Positions 21,741 through 31,778 of a DNA stretch of 64,000 bases are shown here, piece after piece; positions within the stretch are counted from its first letter, which is position 1; each line of letters starts with the position of its first letter. The position numbers and the translations under genes were made by a program. The DNA comes from Ascarosepion bandense (Eukaryota > Mollusca > Cephalopoda > Sepiida > Sepiidae). The stretch is taken from positions 1,536,001-1,600,000 of the forward strand of contig JBBBDQ010000352.1 of assembly GCA_037127315.1 (NCBI GenBank). Direction: 5' to 3'. Below the pieces are notes generated by a model. The model ran no database searches, was not told the origin of the DNA, and saw nothing but the letters and a program-made list of their open reading frames with translations.

Positions 21741-22300
21741 GAGATTAATACAGAAAATGTGTGACTTAGCTGATTGATGTTATAATCAGTACCTCGATTC
21801 CAAGGATTTTAGAAAAAACAAACATTTCCGTAATTGTACAGTCCGCTCTTCAGGAGGTTTCACCAATTGACTGCCGTTCTTCTCATTTTTAGTTGTTTTT
21901 ATACTGTTTGATGTAATTATGTAAGTTTTCAAAAATTTATACGTCTGAAGCGTTTCCCAAAACCAAATCAATTTTTTGAAAAGACTTCTTTGTCGAGTTG
22001 ATAACTTTACAGCATCCCATCGTATACATGAGTTCATATGTGGGTTTTTTTTTGTTTTTTTTTTGCGCAAGGCGACAATCGTGTGATATTTAGAGAATAA
22101 TAAGTTCACAATCTTTAGTGTATAATCAAAAGAAGATGATTAGAAATTTGTAAAACTTACCTAAGTCTGGCACAAGAATGCAATAGAATCATTACAATTG
22201 AGTAGTGTGTTCGATCCTCACTGGGTGTCCCTTGTACCACATCTATGCTACGCTTAGAAAATCACCAATAGCAAAGAAACTAGTGAGAATCGATTTTATG
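21741..22300. other. Unassigned DNA
   Basis: A 107-codon minus-strand frame at 21786-22109 is lysine-rich at its N-terminus and has no domain I can name. Without support I do not call it a gene. A GTTCGATCC B-box-like site lies at 22208-22216 in 'gtgttcgatcctcactggg'. Confidence 0.3.
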
Positions 22301-22304
22301 TTTC

Positions 22305-22860
22305 AGCAATAAAGCGCAACACAGAGATCCGAAAGCGAATTGGCATGGCGAAGGAAACATTCCAGAAGTTGAGTAAAGTATTAAGAGACAGGAGAATACT
22401 GCATTGCTATGTGATGTCAGTTCTTAAATATGGCAGCGAATGTTGGACAATATTTTCGAAGATGAAGGAAAAACTTGAAGCAGCTGTAATGTGGTTCTAC
22501 AGAAGGATGCTGCAGATATCATGGACCGAGCATGTAAGCAATGACGAGGTATTTATTGGAAAGGATGGAAACGAAAAGGAAATGAATACTGAGAATCAGG
22601 AAGAGACAGCTGAAATTCCTGTGACATGCAATGAGGAAAGAGAGCTTGGAGAACCTGATACTAACAGGCCAGATAGAAGGAAAAAGAGACAGAGGAAAGC
22701 AGCGGATAACATATTTGAAGGACCTGATCAGGTGGATGACCGAACGAGGGTTCTATGGCGCAACAGGAGAAAGCGTGCTAAGAGTCACCAGGAATAGGGA
22801 AATATGGAAAGCCATGATCGCCTACGTCCTGAAGGGACCAGGACGCATAAAAGAAGGAGA
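22305..22860 (+). mobile_element. LINE family A 3' fragment
   Basis: Plus-strand frames give [53 protein letters not shown] and, after frameshifts, a block ending in YVLKGPGRIK. It ends in an AAAAGAAGGAGAAGA tail. It is 5'-truncated and frame-broken. Confidence 0.75.
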
Positions 22861-22929
22861 AGAGATGAGTTTATATATAGATGAGTTTATATGTTTATTT
22901 AATAATTATGACAATTACTGCACGTTCTT

Positions 22930-22975
22930 TTACTCTCTCTCTCTCTCTCTCTTAGTTACCGGTAGAAGAGAGAGA

Positions 22976-23041
<66 letters not shown>

Positions 23042-23304
23042 CTAAAAATAGAAGAGAAGTGAAAAATAAAGCGAGATCGTATAAGAGAAAAAAAGAAAGA
23101 AAGTAAAAAAAGAAATTAAAAAAGAGTAAAAGAGACCGAAACAAGGAAGGAGAAAGTTAAAAATAAATAAATAAAGAAAGAAAAAGAAAGAAAGAAATAA
23201 GAAAGAAAGAAAGAAAGAAAGTGGAAAAAAACTAACCAAAAGTGAAAGGAAAAAGTGAGAAAGTGAAACATGGGAAGAGGGGGAAAGAGGACGGGGAGGA
23301 TAAA

Positions 23305-23343
<39 letters not shown>

Positions 23344-23345
23344 TG
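22930..23345. repeat. GA/CT microsatellites and purine-rich tract
   Basis: (TC)n at 22932-22953, (GA)n at 22978-23038 and 23309-23340, joined by A/G-rich sequence with GAAA repeats. Nearly 400 bp of one strand is almost purely purine. The open frames here are simple-repeat artefacts. Confidence 0.9.
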
Positions 23346-24230
23346 CGAGCTATTGTGGCGTCCTGAGGTTTGGTCAGTGTTGGCACATCAACTTTCTGTC
23401 GTCTTTGAGTCGCCACACGCGAACACGTCTGACGATGTCTCGTTTGTTACATGTCAGCTTTTGTCTAATGTCCCCAAATGCCGAGTTTGACTGACATGCG
23501 TCTTTCCATCTACACCTTTCACCTGTCATTCGATGTGTGTTTCATGCGTACCCACACCTGGTCACCTGTTGACATACCGGCTATTTATTTATCGTAAACT
23601 CCACAGGCGTCAATGGATAATTACTCGTCAAATACCCGAGAGGGTCGTCGCGAGGTTTAAGTGTTTTAATCCGAACCGAGTTGCAATCAGCGTCCGTACG
23701 AAGGGATTTACGTGCGAACTCAAACTAAATCTTCGGCCCCGAGTCTTGAAAAATAAATTTCGACTATTAAATTCGAAACCTGGACAAAAATGAAATCTCT
23801 CGATTTGAAACTATTTTTTTCGATTTAATCTAAGAATTCTTATTAATCTAAAGAATATTCTATAGTGGGTTGCTTATCTATTCTTTTTTGTTTGTTAATG
23901 GAGGGTCCATTCTAGTGAAGGGTAGTTGTATACTGTTGCAGGTTAACGGAATTTGGCCTTGTTGTAGATAGCCCACTATAAGTCATAAAATGATTACAAA
24001 TCAAGAAAGGCAATTTGAGTAGGAAAATAACATTTTATATATACACATCTCAATTAATGTTTTTACAATTGAAGTAATACATGAAATATAGATCCAACGT
24101 TGAAATCTTGCTAGCTGTCTCTTTACCAAGATAACCAGACTGGACGCGCGGGCACAATCGTGTTAATGAAAACGGCACCAAAAGTAAATTTAATGACGCC
24201 TGAATAAGTTGCGGAAAATGTTTTTGAATA
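23345..24230. other. Repeat-poor, CpG-richer interval
   Basis: Unlike the surroundings, 23345-23760 shows no match to other segments of the window and has many CpG dinucleotides (for example CGAACACGTCTGACG, GGTCGTCGCGAGG). An 86-codon frame at 23533-23793 shows no recognisable domain. Host regulatory or exonic sequence is possible but unproven. Confidence 0.35.
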
Positions 24231-24231
24231 C

Positions 24232-24315
24232 AAAAAACAAAACAAAAAAAAAACAAAAAAAAAACAACAAAAAACAAAAACAAAAACAAAAAAAACAACG
24301 ACAACAACAAAAAGA
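24232..24315. repeat. A/C-rich low-complexity tract
   Basis: A run of AAAAC and CAAAA variants about 80 bp long. The overlapping frames on both strands are artefacts. Confidence 0.9.
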
Positions 24316-24479
24316 AACAGAATATAACAGTTTCCAATTTATGACCTTTACAACGAAGCGAAAGTTTTCGTTTAAGACTAACGCTTGTCTTCTCAACATT
24401 AATTCAAACTTTTGGTTGGTAACGTTTATCACTCCAATCGGAGTTTTTAAGTTGTGACGATTCAAAATGTCTTATTCAA

Positions 24480-25300
24480 TCTTTTCACCGAAGCTTTACG
24501 GAAACTGCCGAAGAGATGTCTTTGAGTGTGCGGATGACGGCAGCGGTAAATTCGTCGTATCTGCCTTAGCTCAGCGCAGCAACTCAAACTGATTGGTTCG
24601 TTGTTTGACTTTTCAGCTTTTTTTTTATTTCTTTATATCTTTAGCCAGGACTCTATAAGAGGCGACCGTCTCTGTCTCTACGGTTATCTCCTTCGGCGTG
24701 GCAAACGTCACTATCTCATTTTTATGGTGCCTTTCTAGCGGATATCGGGTATCCGCTAACGATATTTATAATAATGATTTGACTCGACGGACGATGAAGA
24801 CACATGGCACAGGAAATAAGAAAGAACGAAAACGCCAAGGGAACCCGAATAAACATTTATTAACAAAAGTTACAAAGATGGTTGAATATGAATGCAACTA
24901 AAAGAAGAAGAAGTTCTCGCCCTTATTCTGTTAAGAGAAAAGTGAAATGTTCAATGAAAGATTGATTGGAATAAACTTCTGAAAAGAAGAAATAATGTGC
25001 ATATTGTTCTTGAGTTGAAGTCAGTTTCATTTGGAGTTTGTAATGTGTGTGTGTGTGTGCACAAGCATGTATGTGAGAAATAAAATTGCGCCTAATTGCG
25101 ACCTGCAATTAGTGCGGGTGTGGTGTTTGACAGTGAGAATTAAACAAACGTCCCACTGCCATACTGAATAACAGGGGTCTCGCTCGAGTTGGGAAAAAAC
25201 TGTTGCACATACGCAACCGCTATCGCCGGCCGATAGCGGGGCCCAACTGTCGGTCAACATGTGTGTGCCTCTTTAAATAACCACGCCAAAACGCGCGGAA
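24480..25300. other. Low-copy interval with possible promoter-like elements
   Basis: An inverted CCAAT box (GATTGGTT, 24589-24596) is followed about 60 bp later by a TATA-like CTATAAGAGG (24652), a spacing compatible with a core promoter firing rightward near 24685. No coding exon is recognisable downstream. A perfect hairpin (CCGCTATCG/CGATAGCGG) lies at 25217-25239. The promoter reading is weak. Confidence 0.2.
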
Positions 25301-27095
25301 AAAAGAAAGATCTATCACGTGAACACTGGATGAAAAGATGCGTGTCTCATAGATGAAAACACGCCCGATAAAAATAAGTGTAGGTGTGCAAGTAAATAAT
25401 ATTGATGATAATAATGATATGTGTGCGTGTGTGAATGTTAATTCCACATCTTCATTACCTAAATTTAAAATAAAAAAAATATATCTTCTAAGCTTTTTTT
25501 TAAATTTCAGTTTAAAAATGAAAATTGTTCTCAACGTAAACCAAACCAATTCCTTTACTTTATTATTTTGGTACCTAATTTGAGATCTAGACTAGGAACC
25601 AAATATTTTCAAATAAATTCGAACCTTAGGCTTGAAATGTACGAAGTCAAACCTTAAGCGTGTCACAAATTAAATCTAATTCTAAACTTAGAAAAAACAT
25701 TTTCCAGTCATAAGCCAACCCTTTACCCCAAAAGTATGTGTTTTTAATTAAATTCGAACTCTAGGGGTGAATTTTCTCGTTCAAATTCAAACAAAAAATC
25801 TGGCTAAATTGTAGGGATTATCTTCCTTCCGTTGAGGTAAGTGAGATAGGTTACGTCACAACCGCCTAAGGACGTCAGTCTATACAGTGACGAAAGCGGC
25901 AGTCAAATTCTGTTCGTTTACTGCAGCCAAACCGAAAAATTACTTTCTGTAGCCCAGGCCTTCATGGTTCAGACAGAGGTTAAATCTGTCTACCCAGCAG
26001 CTTACAGATTCATGTTTCCGTTCACCTTTGAGAATGTATCTTTTTCAGATATCGAAAGAAACTTCAGTTCATATTCCTCAATTTAGGAATATCCAAGACT
26101 CGCTGTTTCCCGCTCGTAGAATATGTCCTCGCCTGGGACATAGATAAATTCAGCCTGTTTGAATCTGGTCTCTTAATCATGGCTTCTCCAGACACAGAAT
26201 TTTCTCGATATTATATGTAAAACACTTCCTTTTTGTTTCTCTTTACATTCTACTTTGCCGTGTATATATAAATGATATATTTTTCTCTCCGTGGGATACG
26301 TGAAAATGATTTGTGTATATCTTAGTGATATAAAAGTCTCTCTAAGAATAAAGCATGTTTGTTAATTTTCCTTTTAGTCATTCTGTTCTATGACTTTGTT
26401 GCCAGTCTAGTTGCTCGAGTAAATTCGTGTAAAGGGGGCTAGTCTTCCTTACCTGAACTTTCCCCATCCCAAACCCTAGACCAGTGATTTTACATCTCTG
26501 ACATTCGCCCCTTTCTATACAGTTTACATACGGCACGCACAGTTTGTTTGAAACTATCCTGGCAAACATATATCTGTCTGGGTGGATAGTCGTTAAAAAA
26601 TAAATAAAGAAAATAAAATAAAAAGTAAATAAATAAGATCGCAATAAAGAGAGACTGATTTATGCCACAGCACCTGTTTGTATAATCAAGTACCGGGTAA
26701 CCCCGCTGGAACATTGCTTCTTTAAGTTCCGGGTCACTGATTGGAATTATGGGAGAAAAATCACTCAATTCGATTTTGTTTTTTCTTTTCTTTTCTTTTT
26801 GTTTTTTAGACGAATATATACTTAAATAGACATGCATGATAAATATACACACGTAAGCTCACGTAACCGGTGTACGTGTGTTTTGTAAGCGTTTAATCCT
26901 GATATTCTGTGAAAACAAAGTACGTTAGTTTGAGTTTGTGTTAGTGTGCGAAAGTGTGTTTTCATATCACAGTAGACGTGTCGTGATATCAATGTAAGTG
27001 CGAACGAGTACGTACAGAGAGCGATGGATGAATTACGCAAAAAATGAAAATAACATTGACATATCGTTTTAATTTATTTATTTACCAAAATTACA
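25300..27095. other. Unassigned, largely repeat-poor DNA
   Basis: I see no element shared with the rest of the window and no long open frame with a domain. An AATAAA lies at about 26348. Possible host intron or intergenic DNA. Confidence 0.3.
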
Positions 27096-27099
27096 CAAA

Positions 27100-27760
27100 A
27101 ATATCGGTAAATTTTTGTTTTAAGTCCCGTCGCTTTTCCCCTTCAAATTTATCCAAAATAGCATTATTTTTGTGCAAATGTATATGCTGAACTCAAATCG
27201 AGTGTTAGTTATTGATGAAACTTCCTTTTTTTTTTATCTAAATGTCCATAAAAAAAAAACGAATTATATCTTGCACTTTTTCTCTCCCGTAACTCTTACG
27301 AAGTCATGTAATTAACTGCAGAATGACGGCCTGCGCATGTGATCGAATTTTGGCAGATTTTTTGTCGATTTTTCTTCATTTACTGATACTTCCGGCGATG
27401 TACTTCCAGGAATTAAAGTAATGCGCTATTGTATTTCTACGCTTATTACTCTCAATACAGGAAGTATATCGCCGGAAGTTTCAGTAAAGGACGAAATTTG
27501 ACCAAAATTGCTGCCTACGTAGAACGTCATTCTGCGGTTAATTACATGACTTCGTGAGAGTTACGAGAGAGAAAAAGTGCGAGATATAGTTCGTTTTTTT
27601 ATGGAATTTCAAAGCAAAAAAGGCAAGTTTCTTCAATAACTAATTGTTGATTTGAGTTCAGCCTCAACATTTGCACGGAAATAATGCTATTTTGGATAAA
27701 TTTGAAGGGGGGAAAGCCGTCGGCACCTAAAACGAAAATCTACTAAAATATCTTTTGATA
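27100..27760. mobile_element. Large foldback element, about 300-bp inverted arms
   Basis: The left arm (about 27100-27410) is mirrored by the right arm (about 27465-27760). Examples are CCTTCAAATTTATCCAAAAT with its inverse ATTTTGGATAAATTTGAAGG, and TAACTCTTACGAAGTCATGT with its inverse ACATGACTTCGTGAGAGTTA. The central spacer is about 55 bp. Transcription would give a long imperfect hairpin. No coding capacity. Confidence 0.8.
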
Positions 27761-27799
27761 CTAAAGAATAAATGTAATCTTTAAAATCGCCATTGTGTT

Positions 27800-27940
27800 C
27801 AACAACTGGAGAGAAGAGACAGATTAATACCTTTCCTAAGGGTATTTGTGTGTAAGTGAAGGTCAGAAATTCAACTGAAATTTGAACTCGGCTCCCCGAT
27901 TTCGCGTTCCAAGCCGATATCCAGTGTACCACAACGCACA
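27800..27940 (-). mobile_element. SINE family 1, 5' half
   Basis: The minus strand carries the head GCGTTGTGGTACACTGGATA and a B-box region, then the proximal body. It ends at 'gagaagagacagattaat', and the 3' half is missing. Confidence 0.65.
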
Positions 27941-27959
27941 TCTTTCTTAGATAGTAAGA

Positions 27960-28130
27960 ATGTTTTTTTTTAAGATAATAATAGTTTAAGGATAGAAGTC
28001 TTACTAATTAAACCATAACTGTATTTGTGTGTAGGTGCATATAACAAACCCAACAGGCATTGGGAATCCGACTCTACGATTAGCAAATCCGAGCCATTAT
28101 CCATTATACCTCCCGCAGATCCAGACTTAT
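27960..28130 (-). repeat. Diverged tRNA-SINE variant
   Basis: Shares 'aaaatcttactaatta' flanking and 'ttgtgtgtaggtgcata' body blocks with the diverged copies at 6835 and 60015. The tRNA-like head is at the right end. Confidence 0.35.
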
Positions 28131-28260
28131 AGCATCCGGTATTTCTAAAAGGTAATCACGGTACTGATCAGGATCGACGTCGGTGATCGGACGGGGACCG
28201 ATGATTTAACGTGATGTAGCCGTAAGGTTATGATCTTCCGCAATTATCCAACATTATAAT

Positions 28261-29085
28261 TCCCATAATGGCGGACCTGAAGCAGACTACCACCGCGTTT
28301 AATTTCGTTGTTTTTCATTTTTTTATTACTTTTTTCAGTGCAGTCCTATCGATTACCCCTTTAACTTTACGATTGATACAAAAATTTCGAAAAATTTCAA
28401 TATTTAAACATTTTCTGAGGGGGATCTGTTTCTCATACAACGTTATAGTAAATCGAGCCTCCATTTTGAAACCAGTCGCCGGTTATACATGAACGCCACC
28501 TGTAAATTTGTTCATTATTAAAGTTTTTGAACTTTTTTCAGTGCAATATTATCTTTTACACCTTAAACTTTACGAATGACAAAAAAAAAAAAAAATTGCA
28601 AAAATTTCAATGTTTAAACAATTTTAGTGGTGAGGGGCACTTTCTCATACAACCTTAGTGGATTAAAAATGGAGGATCGATTTACTATAACGTTGTATGA
28701 GAAACTGATTTCCCAAAAATTTGTTTAAATATTGTAATTTTTCAAATTTTTTTTTAGAATCTGAAAGTTTTAAGTAACAATAGATAGAACTGCTCTGAAA
28801 AAAGTAAAAAAAAAAAAAATGAAAAACAACGAAATTAACATAAACAAAGTCACCCCAACGCGAGTGGTTTGAAAATGGAGGATCGATTTACTTTAACGTT
28901 GTATGAGAAACTGACCCCCCCCCCCACCAAATTTGTTTAAATATTGTAAGTTTTCAAATTTTCTTTTTTTGATAATCGGAAAGTTTCAGTAACAGTCGAT
29001 AGGACTGCGCTGAAAAAAGTAAAAAACAAGTGAAAAACAACGAAATTAAACGTGGTGGTAGTCTGCTTCAGGTCCGTCCCATAAT
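28261..29085. mobile_element. Foldback element with about 220-bp terminal inverted repeats
   Basis: The left terminus (GGCGGACCTGAAGCAGACTA) and the right terminus (GGACGGACCTGAAGCAGACT when inverted) begin long inverted arms sharing 'aatttcgttgtttttcatt' and 'aacgttatagtaaatcgagcctccatttt'. Internal diverged copies of the arm (28500-28640 and 28640-28850) make it a four-part structure. The frames within are arm artefacts. Confidence 0.75.
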
Positions 29086-29369
29086 ATACAACAGCACATG
29101 ATAGTCGTTTTAAGCCCGATGAGTAATTGTCAAGAGCATTAAACAGTATGAAGCCATTAATTCTCAGTGACATTGCAAGCATTACCTGTCCTATGTATTA
29201 CGCACAGTCAATAATCAGTACTCAGTGTATCTTATACCTAATCAACACCCGACAACGCCAGAGAGTGTTTTCAAAGCAACAACTTGCTTCTTAGCATAAG
29301 CACCAGTCAACACACATTAACATTGTAAACGTCATATCAGATAAAACATATTAAAGAAAACCAATTTTC

Positions 29370-29880
29370 AATTTTGAAAAGCCTAAGAGACAGGAAAATG
29401 TCGCTAGAAACAGAGAAGAGAGTACTGGATTACTATGTGATGTCAGTTCTTCAATATGACAGTGAATGCTGGACAATATCATCAAAGATGAAGAAAAAAC
29501 TTGAAGCAATTGAAATATGGTTCTACAGATGGATGCTGCGGATATCATGGATCGAGCATGTGAGCAATGATGAGGTTTTGGAAAGGATGGAAACGAAAAG
29601 AAAATTAATATTGAGCATCAGGAAAAAACAGCTGAAATTTCTGCGACAGGCAGTGAGGAAGGAAGGCTTGGAGAACCTGATACTAACAGGCCAGCTAGAG
29701 GGAAGGAGAGACAGGGGAAAACAGCATGTAACCTACTTGATTGGCCTGTACGGGTGGATGGCGGAACGAGGGTTGCGCGATGTAACAGGGGAAAGCGTAC
29801 TGAGAGCCACCAGGGATAGAGAGACGTGGAAAGACATGATCGCCTTCGTCCTGAAGGGATAAGACATATAGAAGAAGAAA
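29370..29880 (+). pseudogene. LINE family A C-terminal coding fragment, open for 162 codons
   Basis: The open frame at 29374-29862 reads [20 protein letters not shown], then WFYRWMLRISWIEHVSNDEV, then [19 protein letters not shown], ending YVLKG-like before a GAAGAAGAAAAAGAAG tail. It is a 5'-truncated copy of the RTE-like LINE with this part of its frame intact. It lacks the reverse transcriptase catalytic core and has no function of its own. Confidence 0.8.
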
Positions 29881-30064
29881 AAGAAGAAAAAGAAGAATTT
29901 TTATTAGATTTTTTATGAACTATGCGTACGGAATACCTAATTAACACCCGGAAGGCATGAAACGATATACTACGAAATACACGCTAATATTGTAAGTATC
30001 ATATGTCTGATATAACTACGTAACCACAGACAACGTTTGGTAGATTTGTAAACTATGCTTACAG

Positions 30065-30160
30065 TCAGTTAAGTACCATGCGTGATACACGCTTGGGCGA
30101 TCATGTCTCGAAAGAGATATGACTGGGCAAACGATTATCTCGCAGTAGGCTGCTTAGAAC
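30065..30160 (-). mobile_element. SINE family 1, 3' third
   Basis: Shows CAGTCAGTTAAGTACCATGC, the ATGTCTCGAAAGAGATATGA palindromic core and part of the 'cgcagtaggctgc' block. It is the minus-strand 3' end only. Confidence 0.65.
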
Positions 30161-30915
30161 GTACTTGATTAACACCTGAGAACGCACGGTGACATTTTAA
30201 AACTGCATAAGGTCGTCGTATTAATCTAAACTCATAGAAACAGTATTTGATGTCAATTGTGTTTGAAGAAGCAATTTAACCAAAAGCCAATTGAATTAGT
30301 TAAATTGTAATGCACTCTACCAATCCGCACTCTAATTACGCCCGAAAATGTAAAACAGAACTCCCAAGTGGATGCTCCTGGATCACTAAAATCTTAAACT
30401 GCTCAATCTAGTTAACGGTCATCTTAGCCACATATTTCCATAACCTCTGTTTTTTACCGCTTACTTTCTAACCCTCTACAATGAGTATCTCTTAGGCTTT
30501 CTACAGAGTGAACATTAGTGTAAAAAAAAAAAAATGTTGAGTTCGAAGTAGCTTATGAGTATCAGTACCAGACAACTCACGTTAATATTACAAGTATCAG
30601 AGCCAATGACCGGTAGTTTTATAAACCTTATGCGCGCATTTTAAATTATCACGATTTCTATGTATGTAACTAATACTTAACTAAGTGAAAAATCCACTGA
30701 AAACCCATGAAAATGCTTCACATGCCTTATGACTATCGTTATACTTAATGGTTTTGTTGCGTACACATCTCTGGATTCTAGTGATCTATCGACAATTCCT
30801 TGGTAGGTAGACCAACAGTGCATCAGAACAGACTGAATTAACGAGAGACGATCTTGGGGTTTCTGAATTACTCGCATTTTTTTTTTTCACAGGAGTGGAG
30901 GTCATAGAACATGGC
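30161..30915. other. Unassigned DNA
   Basis: No repeat relationships or coding signal seen. Confidence 0.35.
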
Positions 30916-30919
30916 ATCA

Positions 30920-30924
30920 TTTCT

Positions 30925-30958
<34 letters not shown>

Positions 30959-31133
30959 TGGAGAGGGGTAAAATATATACAGGGAGAGAGATTGAGTGAA
31001 AGAGAGGGATATATAGATAGAGAGAGAGAGAGAGAGAAAAGAGGAGATATAGATGGAGAGGGGTAAAATATATACAGGGAGAGAGATTGAGGAAAAGAGA
31101 GGGATATAGATGGAGAGCGAGAGAGGAGAGAGA
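30920..31133 (+). repeat. 98-bp minisatellite, left segment
   Basis: About two units of the same purine-rich repeat as 31779-34060 (GGAGAGGGGTAAAATATATA, GGGAGAGAGATTGAG). It is separated from the main array by a LINE family B fragment. Confidence 0.85.
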
Positions 31134-31778
31134 GAACCATCCGTCTGTGCATGGAGTACTGCTGCCATTTATGGTCAGGCGCCCCTGCTGTTCTCCTCAG
31201 TGTTCTTGACAAGCTCCAAAGGAGAGTCTGTAATGTGATAGGTACTGATCTGGCGGCTCGACTGCAGCCACTTCCCCACCGTCGAAATGTAGCCTCCCTT
31301 TGTCTGTTCTATAAATACTTTCATGGCTTCTGCTCGGACGAACTTAAGTCACTGGTGCCTCCTCAACAGGTGTTTACTCGTGCAACCAGACTGGCAACTG
31401 GGTCCCACCCATTCACAGTCAGGTTAGCCAAATGCAGACGACAATTCTACTCCTGCAGCTTCTTCTCTCGCACTTCCTGCCTGTGGAACTCGCTCCCATA
31501 TTCTTGCTTTCCTGACGGCTACAACCTCCAGAAATTTAAATGCAAAGTCAATACTCAACTATTAACCACTGGATTCTAGCTCTCTCCCCACCCCCGTATA
31601 TCCTTCCCTCTCTCTCCACCTATGTATCTATCATCGCACCTGCATTCTCAGCTTTCTATTGTTCCTTTCTAACTAGTTTGTACTCCTCACTCTTTTCTAA
31701 TTAATCTTTTTACAGTTATGTAGCCCCCCGCTCATCAGTGGCATTTCTGCCTTGCTCAGGGTGAAATGATAAAAAATA
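31134..31778 (+). pseudogene. LINE family B C-terminus and 3' UTR inserted in the minisatellite
   Basis: A 142-codon open frame (31151-31579) reads MEYCCHLWSGAPAVLLSVL, KLQRRVCNVIG, RRNVASLCLFYKYFHGFCSD, SCLWNSLPYSCFPDGYNL and KFKCKVNTQLL, the C-terminal tail shared by jockey/CR1-type reverse transcriptases. The 3' UTR ends in CAGGGTGAAATGATAAAAAA. This is the best-preserved coding piece of family B in the window. It is 5'-truncated and lacks the catalytic domain. Confidence 0.85.

Noticed and set aside
21786..22109. 107-codon minus-strand frame as a gene
   Set aside because: It has a basic, low-information sequence, with no recognisable family and no splice or promoter context that I can support.
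22631..23416. Frames of 124-143 codons around 22.6-23.4 kb
   Set aside because: They join a LINE family A tail to GA/CT microsatellites. The Arg-Glu and Ser-Leu runs are simple repeats.
24050..24465. Phe/Cys-rich and Lys/Gln-rich frames on opposite strands
   Set aside because: They are translations of an A/C-rich low-complexity tract.
28268..29182. Frames of 74-81 codons sharing sequence at both ends of the segment
   Set aside because: They lie in the inverted arms of a foldback element, and their similarity is due to the arm repeat, not to paralogous genes.
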